Assembly: GCA_009823395.1 (NCBI GenBank) | Contig: CM020510.1 | Coordinates: 1,377,273 to 1,441,272, forward strand | Source: Thamnaconus septentrionalis | Taxonomy: Eukaryota > Chordata > Actinopteri > Tetraodontiformes > Monacanthidae | Length of the DNA: 64,000 nt | Direction of reading: 5' to 3' | Shown: positions 47,329-57,169 of the stretch, in pieces | How positions within the stretch are numbered: the stretch's first letter is position 1 | Layout: each line of letters opens with the position of its first letter | Notes under the pieces: generated by a model | The model's database searches: none | What the model was told of the DNA's origin: nothing | What the model saw: only the letters and a program-made list of their open reading frames with translations | Position numbers and translations under genes: made by a program

Positions 47329-49094
47329 TTCAAAGAAACACGCACAGGCACGCACTAGTACACAAATTTATTTATATTTATACCAATATGTCGAGACACT
47401 GTTGATAATAATTGTGCCAAATCCAAAGTTACACACACGTTAGCACTAGCGCACCCCAAGTCGTCGTCGTTCACTGATGCCCCAAAGCGAGAGGACACGC
47501 TAGCTCATCAGTTTTACTCTCGTGAACCAAAAAATATCACCACACAATGATCGCAGGTCTGCACGTTTGCTGCCAATGTGCTAAATTCTGTTGACCAAAC
47601 AATATTTTTATTTACTTGTCACAACAACCAAATACTTTTCTGAGTGGCAAAACTTTGGCTCATGTTAAATGTCGAGGAGAAATTGACATCAAATAATATC
47701 AAGTAGCATCTAGAACGATACTGGACCTTTCCCTTGCAGTAAGCTGCATACATCACATAGTCACACAGCCGTCTCTGCATTAAAGATTAGAACTTCCCTA
47801 GTATGCACATCTTCAGATCTATATTTGTATTGGTGAAGCAGTCGCAGGTGGTGAATGGTTTCAAAAATATATCAATTCCACAGAAAACCACATCAAACTA
47901 TATTTCCTCCCTGTTTACAAGCCCACTGCTTCTCGTTCTTTGCTGAAACATGAGGCTCAAGGGCTAAGAATGGACACCTTGTGGAGTGAGCGGTAGCAGG
48001 AGGTGCCAGTGCCCTCTGTGACATCACAAAGGTCCAATTACCAGAAGTACTTTTTTCAGCATACACTTTAGTGGGAATAGAGAAGCAGAGAGGCTACAGA
48101 AACATTCCTGTGGAAAAAAAAAAAAAATATTTGTAAAAATGTATTTTTGCATAATAGGGCATCTTTCAAAAGTTGTTTACTATTGATATGTATTTTATTT
48201 TACACTACACGCAAATAACGACAAAAAAACAACGTAACGTATACGTAGGCACGACTGCATGAATTATTTTTAAAGTAGCTCTCCAGTGAGTTGTAGGTGT
48301 CAGGAAGACTGTAGTCAGCACCTGTCAGAGAGAGGGAAGTATCTGCTCTTTAAGGGAGTACTGCAGTAAATCGACTGCTCTTTTAGTGCGCTTCCAAATC
48401 TGTGTTCAAGTTCATTCAGTCATTCGCTGAAATACCGTACAGTTAATGTATTAGAATACAGTGAGAACTTCCTTTCAACAGTGTTCAAAGCTAAACGTCT
48501 GTTTTGTCTGTGACTCAAGAATGGAAGATTTTCCCCAACTGTCAGCATAGTTTCAACGTATTTGCGAGTACGAGTCCCTGTCATTGACTTTACAACTGTT
48601 GCAAACACATTCCATTCTACGCTTCACACGTTTGCTACTGTGTATTTTTACAGACTTCACAAAGCATTACAGTAGCGACACGGAATGCTTTTAAATGAAG
48701 TTTAATACTCTGAAAGTATTCAGTCGTGAACTTACACGCAGTACTACTCGCCGATTGCCCGTTTAAGATCAACAGGAAACAGGAATAACGTGATATAATA
48801 TTTATATGTAGACTAGTTTACATACATGAGCATCTTCGCTGAGCTCAGGCAAAGCACATTTGGAACCTTTCAGAAACACAACACAACAATGGAAAGTAAT
48901 GACTTTGTCTAGTGCTCTGAAAAGAACGACAATTGGGAAAATTTCGCATTTCAAAATGTGTTGTTAATATTCTGCTATTAACCAGGTTACATCAACGCCA
49001 GAGTATTGAGAGTTGAGATGTTCTAGTCACCTATGAGCATCATTTCTTCAAGTTTCTTCAAGTTTCTTCAAGTTTATTAGAAAGGATTAGAAAG
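47329..49094 (+). other. 3' UTR or intron of the AKAP-like gene
   Basis: AT-rich DNA without exons. It is 3' UTR if the 47328 stop is used, or intron if the 46888 donor splices to 50564. ATTAAA near 47780 is a possible weak polyadenylation signal. Confidence 0.45.
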
Positions 49095-49142
49095 CCTAAC
49101 GGGCCCCCACATGACCCCCAGGCCGTAGTTTTGCCATGTGTA
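49095..49142 (-). mobile_element. hAT-like MITE terminal fragment
   Basis: GGGCCCCCACATGACCCCCA then GGCCGTAGTTTTGCCATGTG is a diverged copy of the hAT-like terminus at 19960, same orientation. Confidence 0.5.
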
Positions 49143-49534
49143 GGGTCGTGTGAGTTATTTGACCTCCTCCTCATTGGCCCGTTATTCATCATTTGACGAG
49201 CCAATGAAATGGTGTCATCTGCATAGCTCTGAATTTCAAGAGCGTCCTCTCGCCCACGCTGAGGTTTGTTCCGCAAAAGAAAAAGAAAATCGAAAATCAC
49301 ATCGCACCAGTGAAAATGCCATCCCAGTCGTTTCCACCCTCGTCTTCCGATGCCAGCGGGGGGCGACTCAAACAATCTCAGGAACGTCGAGCGTCGTCGC
49401 TGTTAACGAGCGACGGCGAGCGGATAGATTTATCCCTCGTCGTCGCGTCTTCATGTATCCTCCAGCAAATCCAGGAAACCGTTTCTCCGTTATTTTAATT
49501 CTTCTGCTCCAAAGGAAACTGAGGAGACACTCGC

Positions 49535-49600
49535 AAGACCCGTCTCCACTCCTCCACTCCTCCTCTCCTCCACTCCTCCACTCCACTCCTCCACTCCGTG
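49535..49600. repeat. CTCCACTCCTC-type tandem repeat
   Basis: About seven imperfect copies of a 6-11 bp pyrimidine-rich unit. Confidence 0.85.
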
Positions 49601-49743
49601 TTTGCTGTGGTGGAGGGAGAAGCTGGTTCAGCCGACATCAAGAGAGTCGAGTCCATCAGCGGATTAGCGGCCGAAATCAAAGCGTCACGGATCCTCTGGA
49701 ACGAGCCAGATTAGGAAGCCTCATCTCTCCGCCTCTAGGGGGA

Positions 49744-49822
49744 GACAGACAGGCAGGCAGGCAGGCAGGCAGACAGGCAGGCAGGCAGGCAGGGAGACAG
49801 GCAGGCAGGCAGACAGACAGTA
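49744..49822. repeat. (GGCA)n/(GACA)n tetranucleotide array
   Basis: About 79 bp of GGCA with GACA variants. Confidence 0.93.
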
Positions 49823-49839
49823 GGTGTGTTTCGGTTTCA

Positions 49840-49925
49840 GGCAGTGTTTCTCAACTGGCGGGTCGCGACCCAAAAGTGGGGTGGCAGAGCTGTTTTGATT
49901 GGGTCGCGGCCTTGTGGGCAGTGTA
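49840..49925 (+). mobile_element. hAT-like MITE end (CAGTGTTTCTCAAC type)
   Basis: CAGTGTTTCTCAACTGGCGG then GTCGCGACCCAAAAGTGG and GGGTCGCGGCC are the hallmark 5' end of hAT/Charlie-type non-autonomous elements. The other end is not identified. Confidence 0.6.
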
Positions 49926-50094
49926 TCATTATTATTATTTTTAATAAAATATGTATATTTATTATTATTAGAGAAATTGTTGAGCATTTATTATTTTGCA
50001 GGACACAGGATTCAATTCAAGGATTTTAATTTTTTTTCATGGACCTGATAGAAAGCAGGCTGGTGTTTTTCATTAAGACCATTTTCATTCTTTT

Positions 50095-50160
50095 GCTGCT
50101 GCCGTAATTCCACAAATTTCCCCCATTGTGGGATTAACAAAGGCTTCTATTCTATTATGT
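50095..50160 (+). mobile_element. LINE 3' tail fragment
   Basis: GTAATTCCACAAATTTCCCC then CATTGTGGGATTAACAAAGG resembles the '...aatttccccttgtgggattaataaagg' tail of fish LINEs, ending in a degenerate TCTATTCTAT repeat. Confidence 0.5.
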
Positions 50161-50440
50161 CATTATTCTCTATTTTTATATTTCATTCTTCCACCTGTTG
50201 AGCACCACTTGGTAAAAGGAAGGACGTTTAGAAGGAACTGAAGGGGCAAAGCGCTGGCGACCACTTCCTGTTGGCTGTGAAGTGTTGTGTTGTTGTTGTT
50301 GTTGTTGTTTGTGTAACTAACAGACTCACCCACCTGCACTACAGAAGCTGCCATCTCCACTAAAAACACATGTAACGCCCTTGTTTCCCTCCTTCCCCAC
50401 TCTGCCTCTATGCTGATGATCCTTGTCGTTCTTACCTACA

Positions 50441-50481
<41 letters not shown>

Positions 50482-50500
50482 TATTATTATTACAATTATC
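50441..50500. repeat. (ATT)n microsatellite
   Basis: About 18 ATT triplets with two interruptions. Confidence 0.93.
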
Positions 50501-50563
50501 ATTTTTTCCCCCGTTTTTAATCAATACGTTTTTTTCCCAATCTCTTCTGTTATCATTCACCAG

Positions 50564-50586
50564 ACAAAAAGGCGGGAAACGTGTGA
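50564..50586 (+). CDS. Candidate alternative last coding exon of the AKAP-like gene
   Basis: CGTTTTTTTCCCAATCTCTT then CTGTTATCATTCACCAG (ending 50563) is an excellent acceptor. Joined to the phase-1 donor at 46887 or at 45739 it encodes only D-K-K-A-G-N-V and a stop at 50584-50586, giving a 644-residue protein with the 46887 donor and no RII-like helix. A long untranslated tail to a polyadenylation signal at 51885 follows. The exon belongs to this gene by strand, phase and position only. If it belonged to another gene in phase 0 it would encode a 26-residue C-terminus ending DSLSKEL, which I do not recognise. Confidence 0.4.
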
Positions 50587-50746
50587 GGCCACACACACAA
50601 AGAGGATTAAAACTGCCCGGGATTCGCTGAGCAAGGAGCTCTGAGCCCCCCCGACCCTCACCCACCCACCCACCCACCCCTCCACAGCCCCTCCCCCTCC
50701 TCCAGCCGCCCCTCCCTCTCCCGAGCAAAACACACGTTAGCAGATG

Positions 50747-50748
<2 letters not shown>

Positions 50749-50812
<64 letters not shown>
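50749..50812. repeat. (GA)31 microsatellite
   Basis: 64 bp of GA. Confidence 0.96.
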
Positions 50813-50814
<2 letters not shown>

Positions 50815-51723
50815 CAGCGGAGATGCAAGATGCAATTCCAGTAGACGAGAAAATGAAAATAATCACTCGAAAAGCAATAATTCAAGCCCCCCCCCTCCTC
50901 GCCAGCCCCCCACCCTCCCCCTCCCCCCTCCCCCGACATGACGCACAAAGGCGCGCACGTCCACTGTGTTTTTATTTTTTACCATCCGCTCGTCTGTCAG
51001 ATTTTCTATATTGTCTACGAGAGGAGAGAGAAATTGCAGCAGTGTAACAAAGGAAAAAAAGAAAGGAAAAAGAAAAAAAAACATCCCCTTTCCCCCCTCC
51101 TCCCCCCTCCCTTCCCACCCCCCCCGACTCTGCTCTCTGCCTCTGCCAAGCCCTGATTGGCCGATCAAAAGAACAAAAAAAAAAAAAAAGAATAGAAGGA
51201 AAAAAAAGACTTAGTTTTATATCGATGGCCATCTTGTTTTGTAGTCCCCCCCCCCCCCCACACGATCACCCCCACCCTCCCTCCCTCCCGCCCCCCGACC
51301 TGAACACATCCATTCCCAGTAGATATGTGAACAGTACAGCAGGACCATGACGCTACAGTATATAAACTGCCCTGAGGACTGCCGACCCCCCATCCCGACC
51401 CCCCACCCACCCACCCACTGACACTGTACCGTCTCCAGCTCTCTCTCTGTGTTCATGTTTTTAGACTCTTATATTGTGTACATGAATTGAATGAAAAAAA
51501 AGAAAAGGAAAAAAATCCATCGTTCATTATTGAAAAAAAAAACAAAAACGGTCTAAATGGTTTTTTTTTGTTTGTTTTTGTTTGTTTTTTCCTCCTCCCT
51601 CCCCCCCACTCCCCCGTTCGGTTTAATTATTATTATTATCTTACTTGTTTTGTTTTCTAAAAAAAAAAACAACAAAAAACAACACATCTCCTCACTGTTA
51701 ATGCAGTCTGACAATATGCTGTA

Positions 51724-51795
51724 ATTAATAATAATAATGATAATAATAATAATAATAATGATGATAATGATGATGATGATGATGATGATAATAAC
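51724..51795. repeat. (AAT)n/(GAT)n compound array
   Basis: AAT and GAT triplets in blocks. Confidence 0.92.
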
Positions 51796-51884
51796 GATAA
51801 TGATCATGATGTTTGTTTTTTTTTGTTGGTCCAAGGTTTCACATGTCCAGTAGCAAATTGTCACGGAAAAAAAAATAGTACAAC

Positions 51885-51890
51885 AATAAA
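51885..51890 (+). promoter_or_regulatory. Polyadenylation signal AATAAA
   Basis: Canonical hexamer followed by GACTAAAAATC and, 20-60 bp on, GTGGGCTCATTGTCTTCTCT and a T run as a downstream element. Confidence 0.5.
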
Positions 51891-51905
51891 GACTAAAAAT
51901 CTAAC

Positions 51906-52374
51906 AACTAAATCTGCAAGTCACTGTGGGCTCATTGTCTTCTCTTTTTTTTTTACTTCCTGTTTCTATTTGTACCAGGGATGAGTGAAGCGTTTCGAGG
52001 CAGGTGGGGGCAAGGGGGCCTCGCACCATTGGCTGCTCATTAATCTGCGTATTGATAATCTCATCCCTTTACGTAATGGGCAGCAGAATAATAATGCCCA
52101 GATTTCTTTGTATTAGAAGCAGATTGGTGTGTATTACCAGGCTCCTGCAGAGGGGGGGGTTAGGGGGCGGTTGAGACGGGGGAGGGGGTGTAGGAGGGGG
52201 CGGGGTCCATGTGCCGGCCGATGTGCCCTCATGCCAACACTGAACTCTGGGAGAAAAGTGGAAAAGTCATTTTTAGTGCTCAACTGCAAAATGCAGATTT
52301 TATCCTAATTGATAAAAAAAGAAAAGGAGGTGGAGGAACCATGAGTGAAGTGAGGTCTCGGTGTTGAAGGTCGT
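51906..52374. other. Non-coding stretch between the gene 3' end and transposon remnants
   Basis: G-rich patches at 52150-52205; no exon recognised. Confidence 0.4.
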
Positions 52375-52660
52375 TTTAAAGGTCACGTGTGTAGTATTTG
52401 GCGGTAAGAGGAGGAGGATGGTAAAGCTGCGTCTTCGCTGCGAGGTTTCCAGCGGAGTCATTTCGTCAGCGCTCGCACAGTGAAAGGTTTTAAGAAGAAA
52501 CAGCAACATCCAGTGGTTGAATTGGGCATTGCTTCACTCTCCCTGCCCTCTCCTGAGTTTGCCAGGGAACTACAGTGGCGCTGCGCACCCAAACACGGAT
52601 ACCTCGTCCACTTTCTTCTTCTTCTTCTTCTACTTCTTCTTCCAAATTGTACCTCAAGGA
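52375..52660 (+). mobile_element. Partial copy of TIR element family B
   Basis: It opens TTTTAAAGGTCACGTGTGTA then GTATTTGG, a diverged family-B TIR, and continues through AACATCCAGTGGTTGAATTG and CTACAGTGGCGCTGCGCACC to a TTC tract at 52611-52640. The right half seen at 38 kb is missing. Confidence 0.6.
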
Positions 52661-52712
52661 TATTTTGCCAACAAAAATCTGTGCGCGACCCTCAGAAGGT
52701 GTGTGTACCATC

Positions 52713-52713
<1 letters not shown>

Positions 52714-52761
<48 letters not shown>
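52714..52761. repeat. (CAG)16 microsatellite
   Basis: 48 bp of CAG. The poly-Gln/Ser/Ala frames through it have no gene context. Confidence 0.95.
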
Positions 52762-52765
<4 letters not shown>

Positions 52766-52908
52766 AAGACACGGCTTGCCGCCTGTTCACTGTGTGGTGA
52801 CTATAATTCCCGACTGTCGGTTGAAATCAGCAGCATACTGTCTTGCTGTTGGGCCAAATCTCTGGGATTATGTTATTACAGCCTTAATACCAGAGTACAG
52901 TAGCTGCA

Positions 52909-53236
52909 AACACACACACACACACACACACACACGTTTTGAATAGGCGTGAGGAGGGAGGGCCATCATAGCAGTTGTGATGCTAACAGTGATGAAATCA
53001 AATGAAATGAACTCAGCGGTGGGAACACAAGGCTAATAATAATAATAATAATAACAAACAATCGTGTCTACTGTGTTTGCCCCCCCCCCCCCACCACCAC
53101 CTCCTCGCCCTCAAGCCCCTCCCACTCCGGATTTCCCTTTAATTGGGTTACACTTCAGGTCACAGGCATGGAAGAAACAGAACAGATGGATTACATAGAG
53201 GATTATAACGTATAGACAGCAGCTGCTAAATATAGT

Positions 53237-53275
<39 letters not shown>

Positions 53276-53322
53276 ATCCATGCCAGTCAGTCAGTCAGTC
53301 AGTCAGTCAGTCAGTCAGTCGC
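52909..53322. repeat. (CA)n, (AAT)n, (CA)19 and (CAGT)9 cluster
   Basis: (CA)n at 52909-52937, AAT triplets at 53034-53055, (CA)n at 53237-53275 and (CAGT)n at 53285-53320. Confidence 0.9.
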
Positions 53323-53622
53323 ACCAGGCGAGCGTCTGTGGCCAGATTAGAGTTCGCCAGGACTTCAGTGATTGGGGATTGGCGATGCTGATCAGCGGCA
53401 ACAGTTCTGGTGTCTGTAGTTGAAAGTGAGTTAAAGGACCGGGAGTTGGGGACTTGAATGAAACCATTCCAAGCTGAGGAGAGGTGTCTCGTCTCCTGGG
53501 ATAATGTTTAAAATGATTTCAATAATAATATTACTTAAAGAGACAACACAGCGGTTGCTTTGTGACATGCGGCCAGACTGTTTATGGTCCAGTAACTCAT
53601 TCAACTGAAATCTATTGAATTA
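53323..53622. other. Non-coding stretch
   Basis: No exon recognised. Confidence 0.4.
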
Positions 53623-54125
53623 ACCAGAGACACACTGATACCGATACCAGCGTCTGGTATCGGTACCGATACCGGGGTCGAGTGCTTCAGAAGTTAGTTG
53701 GGTAGTAATTTTATTGAACATGTTTAAAACAATAAAATAGAATCGATTCAGATCCAACATAACAACAATATTATCGGCAAAAAGAACAAAAACAAATGCA
53801 AAATAACAATAACAAAAAACTTTTGCGTGAAATCACTTTGTGAAAAGGGGAAACAGGAAGAAGTTATATAAACTTCTCTAGGCCGACCCCCTCCTTCCAT
53901 CTGCTTTCAGTATTTACTGAAAAAAAAATTAGAAATAACTCTACTAGTACTTGTAAAATATATGCCGATACCACGACACCACTTGTATCTGTATGTTCAT
54001 GACAAATTAGTTGAATTTGTTTTTTCTGAACATCTGCAGGAAGGGAAAGTCATTTTTTAATGTGTGATGACCTTATTAAGTACTTGGTATCGGTATCGGT
54101 GAGTACTGAAAGGCAGGTACTGGTA
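53623..54125. mobile_element. Transposon remnant with TACCGATACCAG-type ends
   Basis: The left end CCAGAGACACACTGATACCG then ATACCAGCGTCTGGTATCGG contains a hairpin (CCGATACCAG / CTGGTATCGG around CGT). The right part holds ACTTGGTATCGGTATCGGTG. Dispersed elements with 'accgataccgatacc' ends are common in fish; superfamily not assigned. Confidence 0.5.
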
Positions 54126-54954
54126 CTGCTGTTAAAGACAAGTACACGCTGCCCCTCCCTCCTGCTGATCAGCCTGATCCTGCACTCACCGGTTCCCCTT
54201 CCAACAGGTGGGGCCGTGCACTCATCAGGCACCTATAAAGAAGGGGCGTGGCCTGCAGCTCAGGTGGCTCTTCCTGTTTCTCAGTCTGGCGGCAGCAGCA
54301 GCAGCCGTCTACATGTGTGCTGAAGGTTCCAACCTCCTCCTCCTTCCTGCAGATCCTAGCAGACCAACCTGTGCAAAGACGGAGCTCCTTGGAGAAGAAG
54401 CAACTCCATGAGGCCCAGAGTTTTGTTTTGTTTTGTGTGTTTTTTTTCCTGGCTGCTGTTGGCTTATTTGACAAAAATTCCACCCGACCGATAAAATGAA
54501 TTATTTACTTTGTTTTGGTTTTTTATCATTCAGGTGTAATTTATTTACAACGCAGACAGCGCAGCACTTTGCATCTCCTAAAAACAGAACTGATGACGTC
54601 TCTGTCTTCACAATCCAACTGCATCAGCGTTCAAGCTGCAACAGCCACAGCCAGCGGCTTTGAAACAGTCTGGAACTCTTCCAGGAAGGACCAGGATGAA
54701 CGACTGGTTCATTATTTTCCTCCCGGTTAAAGAGAGTAGCGAGTTAAACGCAGCAGGTGAGACGACGGGTAGTGACATGAAGATCGTCTCAATCAAGACC
54801 AAGAAACAACCAAGTCAGATTTATTGAGAGCAAAACCAACGTCGCTCTGTCTTCTCCAGAATCTCACACTGGACCTTTAATGTTTCAATTCCATGTGAAT
54901 ATAAGCACTGTTGAGTGGACGTAGCTTTGCTGTAACATGTTTTGAAAATAATTG

Positions 54955-55330
54955 CCGTCGTCTTCTGTTTGTGTGTTTCCTGTTTTATTTTGGTAGTGTC
55001 GTCTCCTTGTGTTTTTTTTTCCCCCACGATTTACGTCTTTCTTTGATTTTGGTCACCTGTGTCTCGTTGTCTCACCTGCTCTTGATGGTTCTCACCTGTG
55101 TTGCCCTGCAGCTCTGGTAGAAGGAGTCCTCGTGTCCCTCTGTCCATGTGGGATCAGTGGTTGCTTGTCTTTCCACTGAGGTTTCAGCTCTGTTCTGAGG
55201 GGTTTATTTTAGTCACCGTCATGTTTTTCTTGACCTGCTTTGTCTGACTTTTTTTTTTCAACCTTTATGGACACCCTTAGTTTAAAATAAATAGCTTTTT
55301 TTGTCCCGCAAACCTGAGTTGTTGTCTGCG
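54955..55330 (+). mobile_element. Dispersed-repeat remnant (possibly LTR or LINE 3' end)
   Basis: CACCTGTGTCTCGTTGTCTC, CTGCTCTTGATGGTTCTCAC and the ending GTTTAAAATAAATAGC...GTCCCGCAAACCTGAG...CTGCGTCCTCTGTC recall a dispersed teleost repeat whose end reads '...taaataaa...cccgcaacctgcgtctgcgtcc'. Recognised from memory only. Confidence 0.4.
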
Positions 55331-55750
55331 TCCTCTGTCTTTGCCTTCACCTCGCAGGACAGATGCATCTTAGTGGTAGCTTAGCAATTGGGGTGAAATA
55401 TACATTGCCACGTGTTTAAAATCAACTCATCTTGGTGGTTGCATTGGAAGACGGAAGACCCTTGACGACAACAACAATAATATTGATGATAACAATGATG
55501 ATGCACCAGGAGCATCTTGCTTGCTTTTTGAAATCCGCTGGAGAACGTTGAGAGTCCGAGATGAAGAGAAGACCAGGACCAAGACAGAGGCTGAGAGCAG
55601 AGCACAGTGGTTTAATACTGTGGGAGTGGTTTGATTTACTGCTGGCAATGTTATTGTTTTTTATCTAGACTTTTCAGTCTAAATAATATATGTAAATAGT
55701 GAGAGATGAATTTCTTGGAATAAGTTGGAAAAAGAAACACAGTCCATGTG
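55331..55750. other. Non-coding stretch between the convergent genes
   Basis: No exon recognised. Confidence 0.4.
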
Positions 55751-55764
55751 AGATCCAGAACTTT

Positions 55765-56391
55765 CCTTTTCAAATATTTTAATCGATCCAAATGACACCG
55801 GAACCAAACAGAAAACCATTACTCCACGAACTTCACTGAAAAAAATAAAATAATGAAAAGACAACAAGAAGAAAGGCCTTTTTTTTTTTTTTTTTTTAAA
55901 ACACAATTTTCCTTTTCTCCAAACTTTGGTCGTCTATTTGAAAGAATTCCAAACTAAGAATTCCGAAGTGAGGCCACCTCACAGGTGGGCTGTCAGACGT
56001 GTTGCTCGGGGTGACGGGGGGCAGATGAAGACTGAAACAAACGGCCTCCTCTCTTCTCTTTGTGGAGGACCCTCATTAAAGTCACACTGGTCAAAATATA
56101 CTGCGTAGAAATATAAATACAAACAGGCAATAAAAAATAAAAGGGACTCTGCGCCGCCGCGGCCGTCTTTTTACTCCCATTTTATGTACAAATCAAGGCT
56201 TACAAAGCTCATAATGTCCGGGATCAAATCACACCGCGTCGCATTCCCTCCTGCCTCCACCAGAGGGCGTCTGCTCGGTGCGATGATATAAAAAAAAAAA
56301 ATCTCTATTAATAGTCTCTCTATGTGTGTGTCTGTTTTCCCTGTCTGCGCCCTCCTCCGATCCCTCCATCCTCCATCCCTCCATCCCTCCA
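55765..56391 (-). other. 3' UTR of tmem87a
   Basis: DNA immediately after the tmem87a stop on the minus strand. The nearest plausible signal I see is ATTAAA (complement of 55778-55783), so the 3' boundary is tentative. It includes a GC-rich patch (56150-56165) and A/T runs. Confidence 0.35.
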
Positions 56392-56433
56392 TCACTCCAT
56401 CTTGGACATCTCGAACATGGTCGTCTGGGTTTC
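56392..56433 (-). CDS. tmem87a: tmem87a last coding exon
   Basis: Thirteen codons, [13 protein letters not shown], then TGA at 56394-56392. The acceptor is GTTTGTGTTGCAG. The terminal SKME matches the TMEM87A end; the TTM-F region is diverged from human. Confidence 0.85.
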   Translation of the reverse strand, partial: ETQTTMFEMSKME

Positions 56434-57126
56434 CTGCAACACAAACAGCAACACAAGCAGCAGCAGCGACGCATTAATCACCCGACTAGTTCGACGCTTC
56501 CTGTCTCTCACCGTCTCTGCAACAAAACAAAGTGTTTTGGCGGCTTTGTGCTTTGCACAAAACCCCATAAAGCCCACAAGCGGTGAAGACGAACAATTCT
56601 CAGCAAATTGCATTTTGTCGTCTTTTAACGTGAGACCAATGTGTCCGAGCAGTGGGGGGGGGGATAGTAGTTATTTTATTCTTGATAACAATAAACAAAG
56701 GTGTGGCGTAACAGGGGAAATATTTTTCTCTCGAGATCCCAGTCCATTGTCATGGCTGTAACTGTCCAAAAACTTTTGTCCACTACTCTGCTTCCCAGCA
56801 GGGTTTTCAGCTTCACGCTGCTGAGAAGCGCAGAGTCTTTGGCTTCCAAGCGAGCCACTGACGCTGCGCTCAGACGCACTTTGTCATCATGATGATTTGT
56901 CATCAGAGATATGGGAAGATTTATTCCTGATTTCCTTCTGAAAACAAGTCATTACATCATCTGCCCTGAGGACGGAGGCGGGGGGCGGGGTCACTTCTCT
57001 TTTCATCTGCAGAGATTTATTACTTTACAATTCACTTCCACAGAGGAACAGATGAGGAACAAGCACATGGTAAATGTATTACACATGGGATTATAATCCC
57101 AGGTCCTCCTCTTCCGGCTGATCCTT

Positions 57127-57169
<43 letters not shown>

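Larger units (their letters stand above)
50587..51905 (+). other. 3' UTR ending at a polyadenylation signal
   Basis: Low-complexity, non-coding, with (GA)31 at 50749-50812, C runs, A runs and an AAT/GAT array at 51724-51795. It ends with AATAAA at 51885 and GT/T-rich DNA after it. The layout fits a vertebrate 3' UTR of about 1.3 kb. Confidence 0.5.

Noticed and set aside
50564..50644. 26-residue C-terminal exon (TKRRETCEATHT...SLSKEL) of an unknown gene
   Set aside because: Open in phase 0 but matching no protein I recognise; phase 1 continuity with the AKAP-like donors is the simpler reading, so it is only kept as an alternative.
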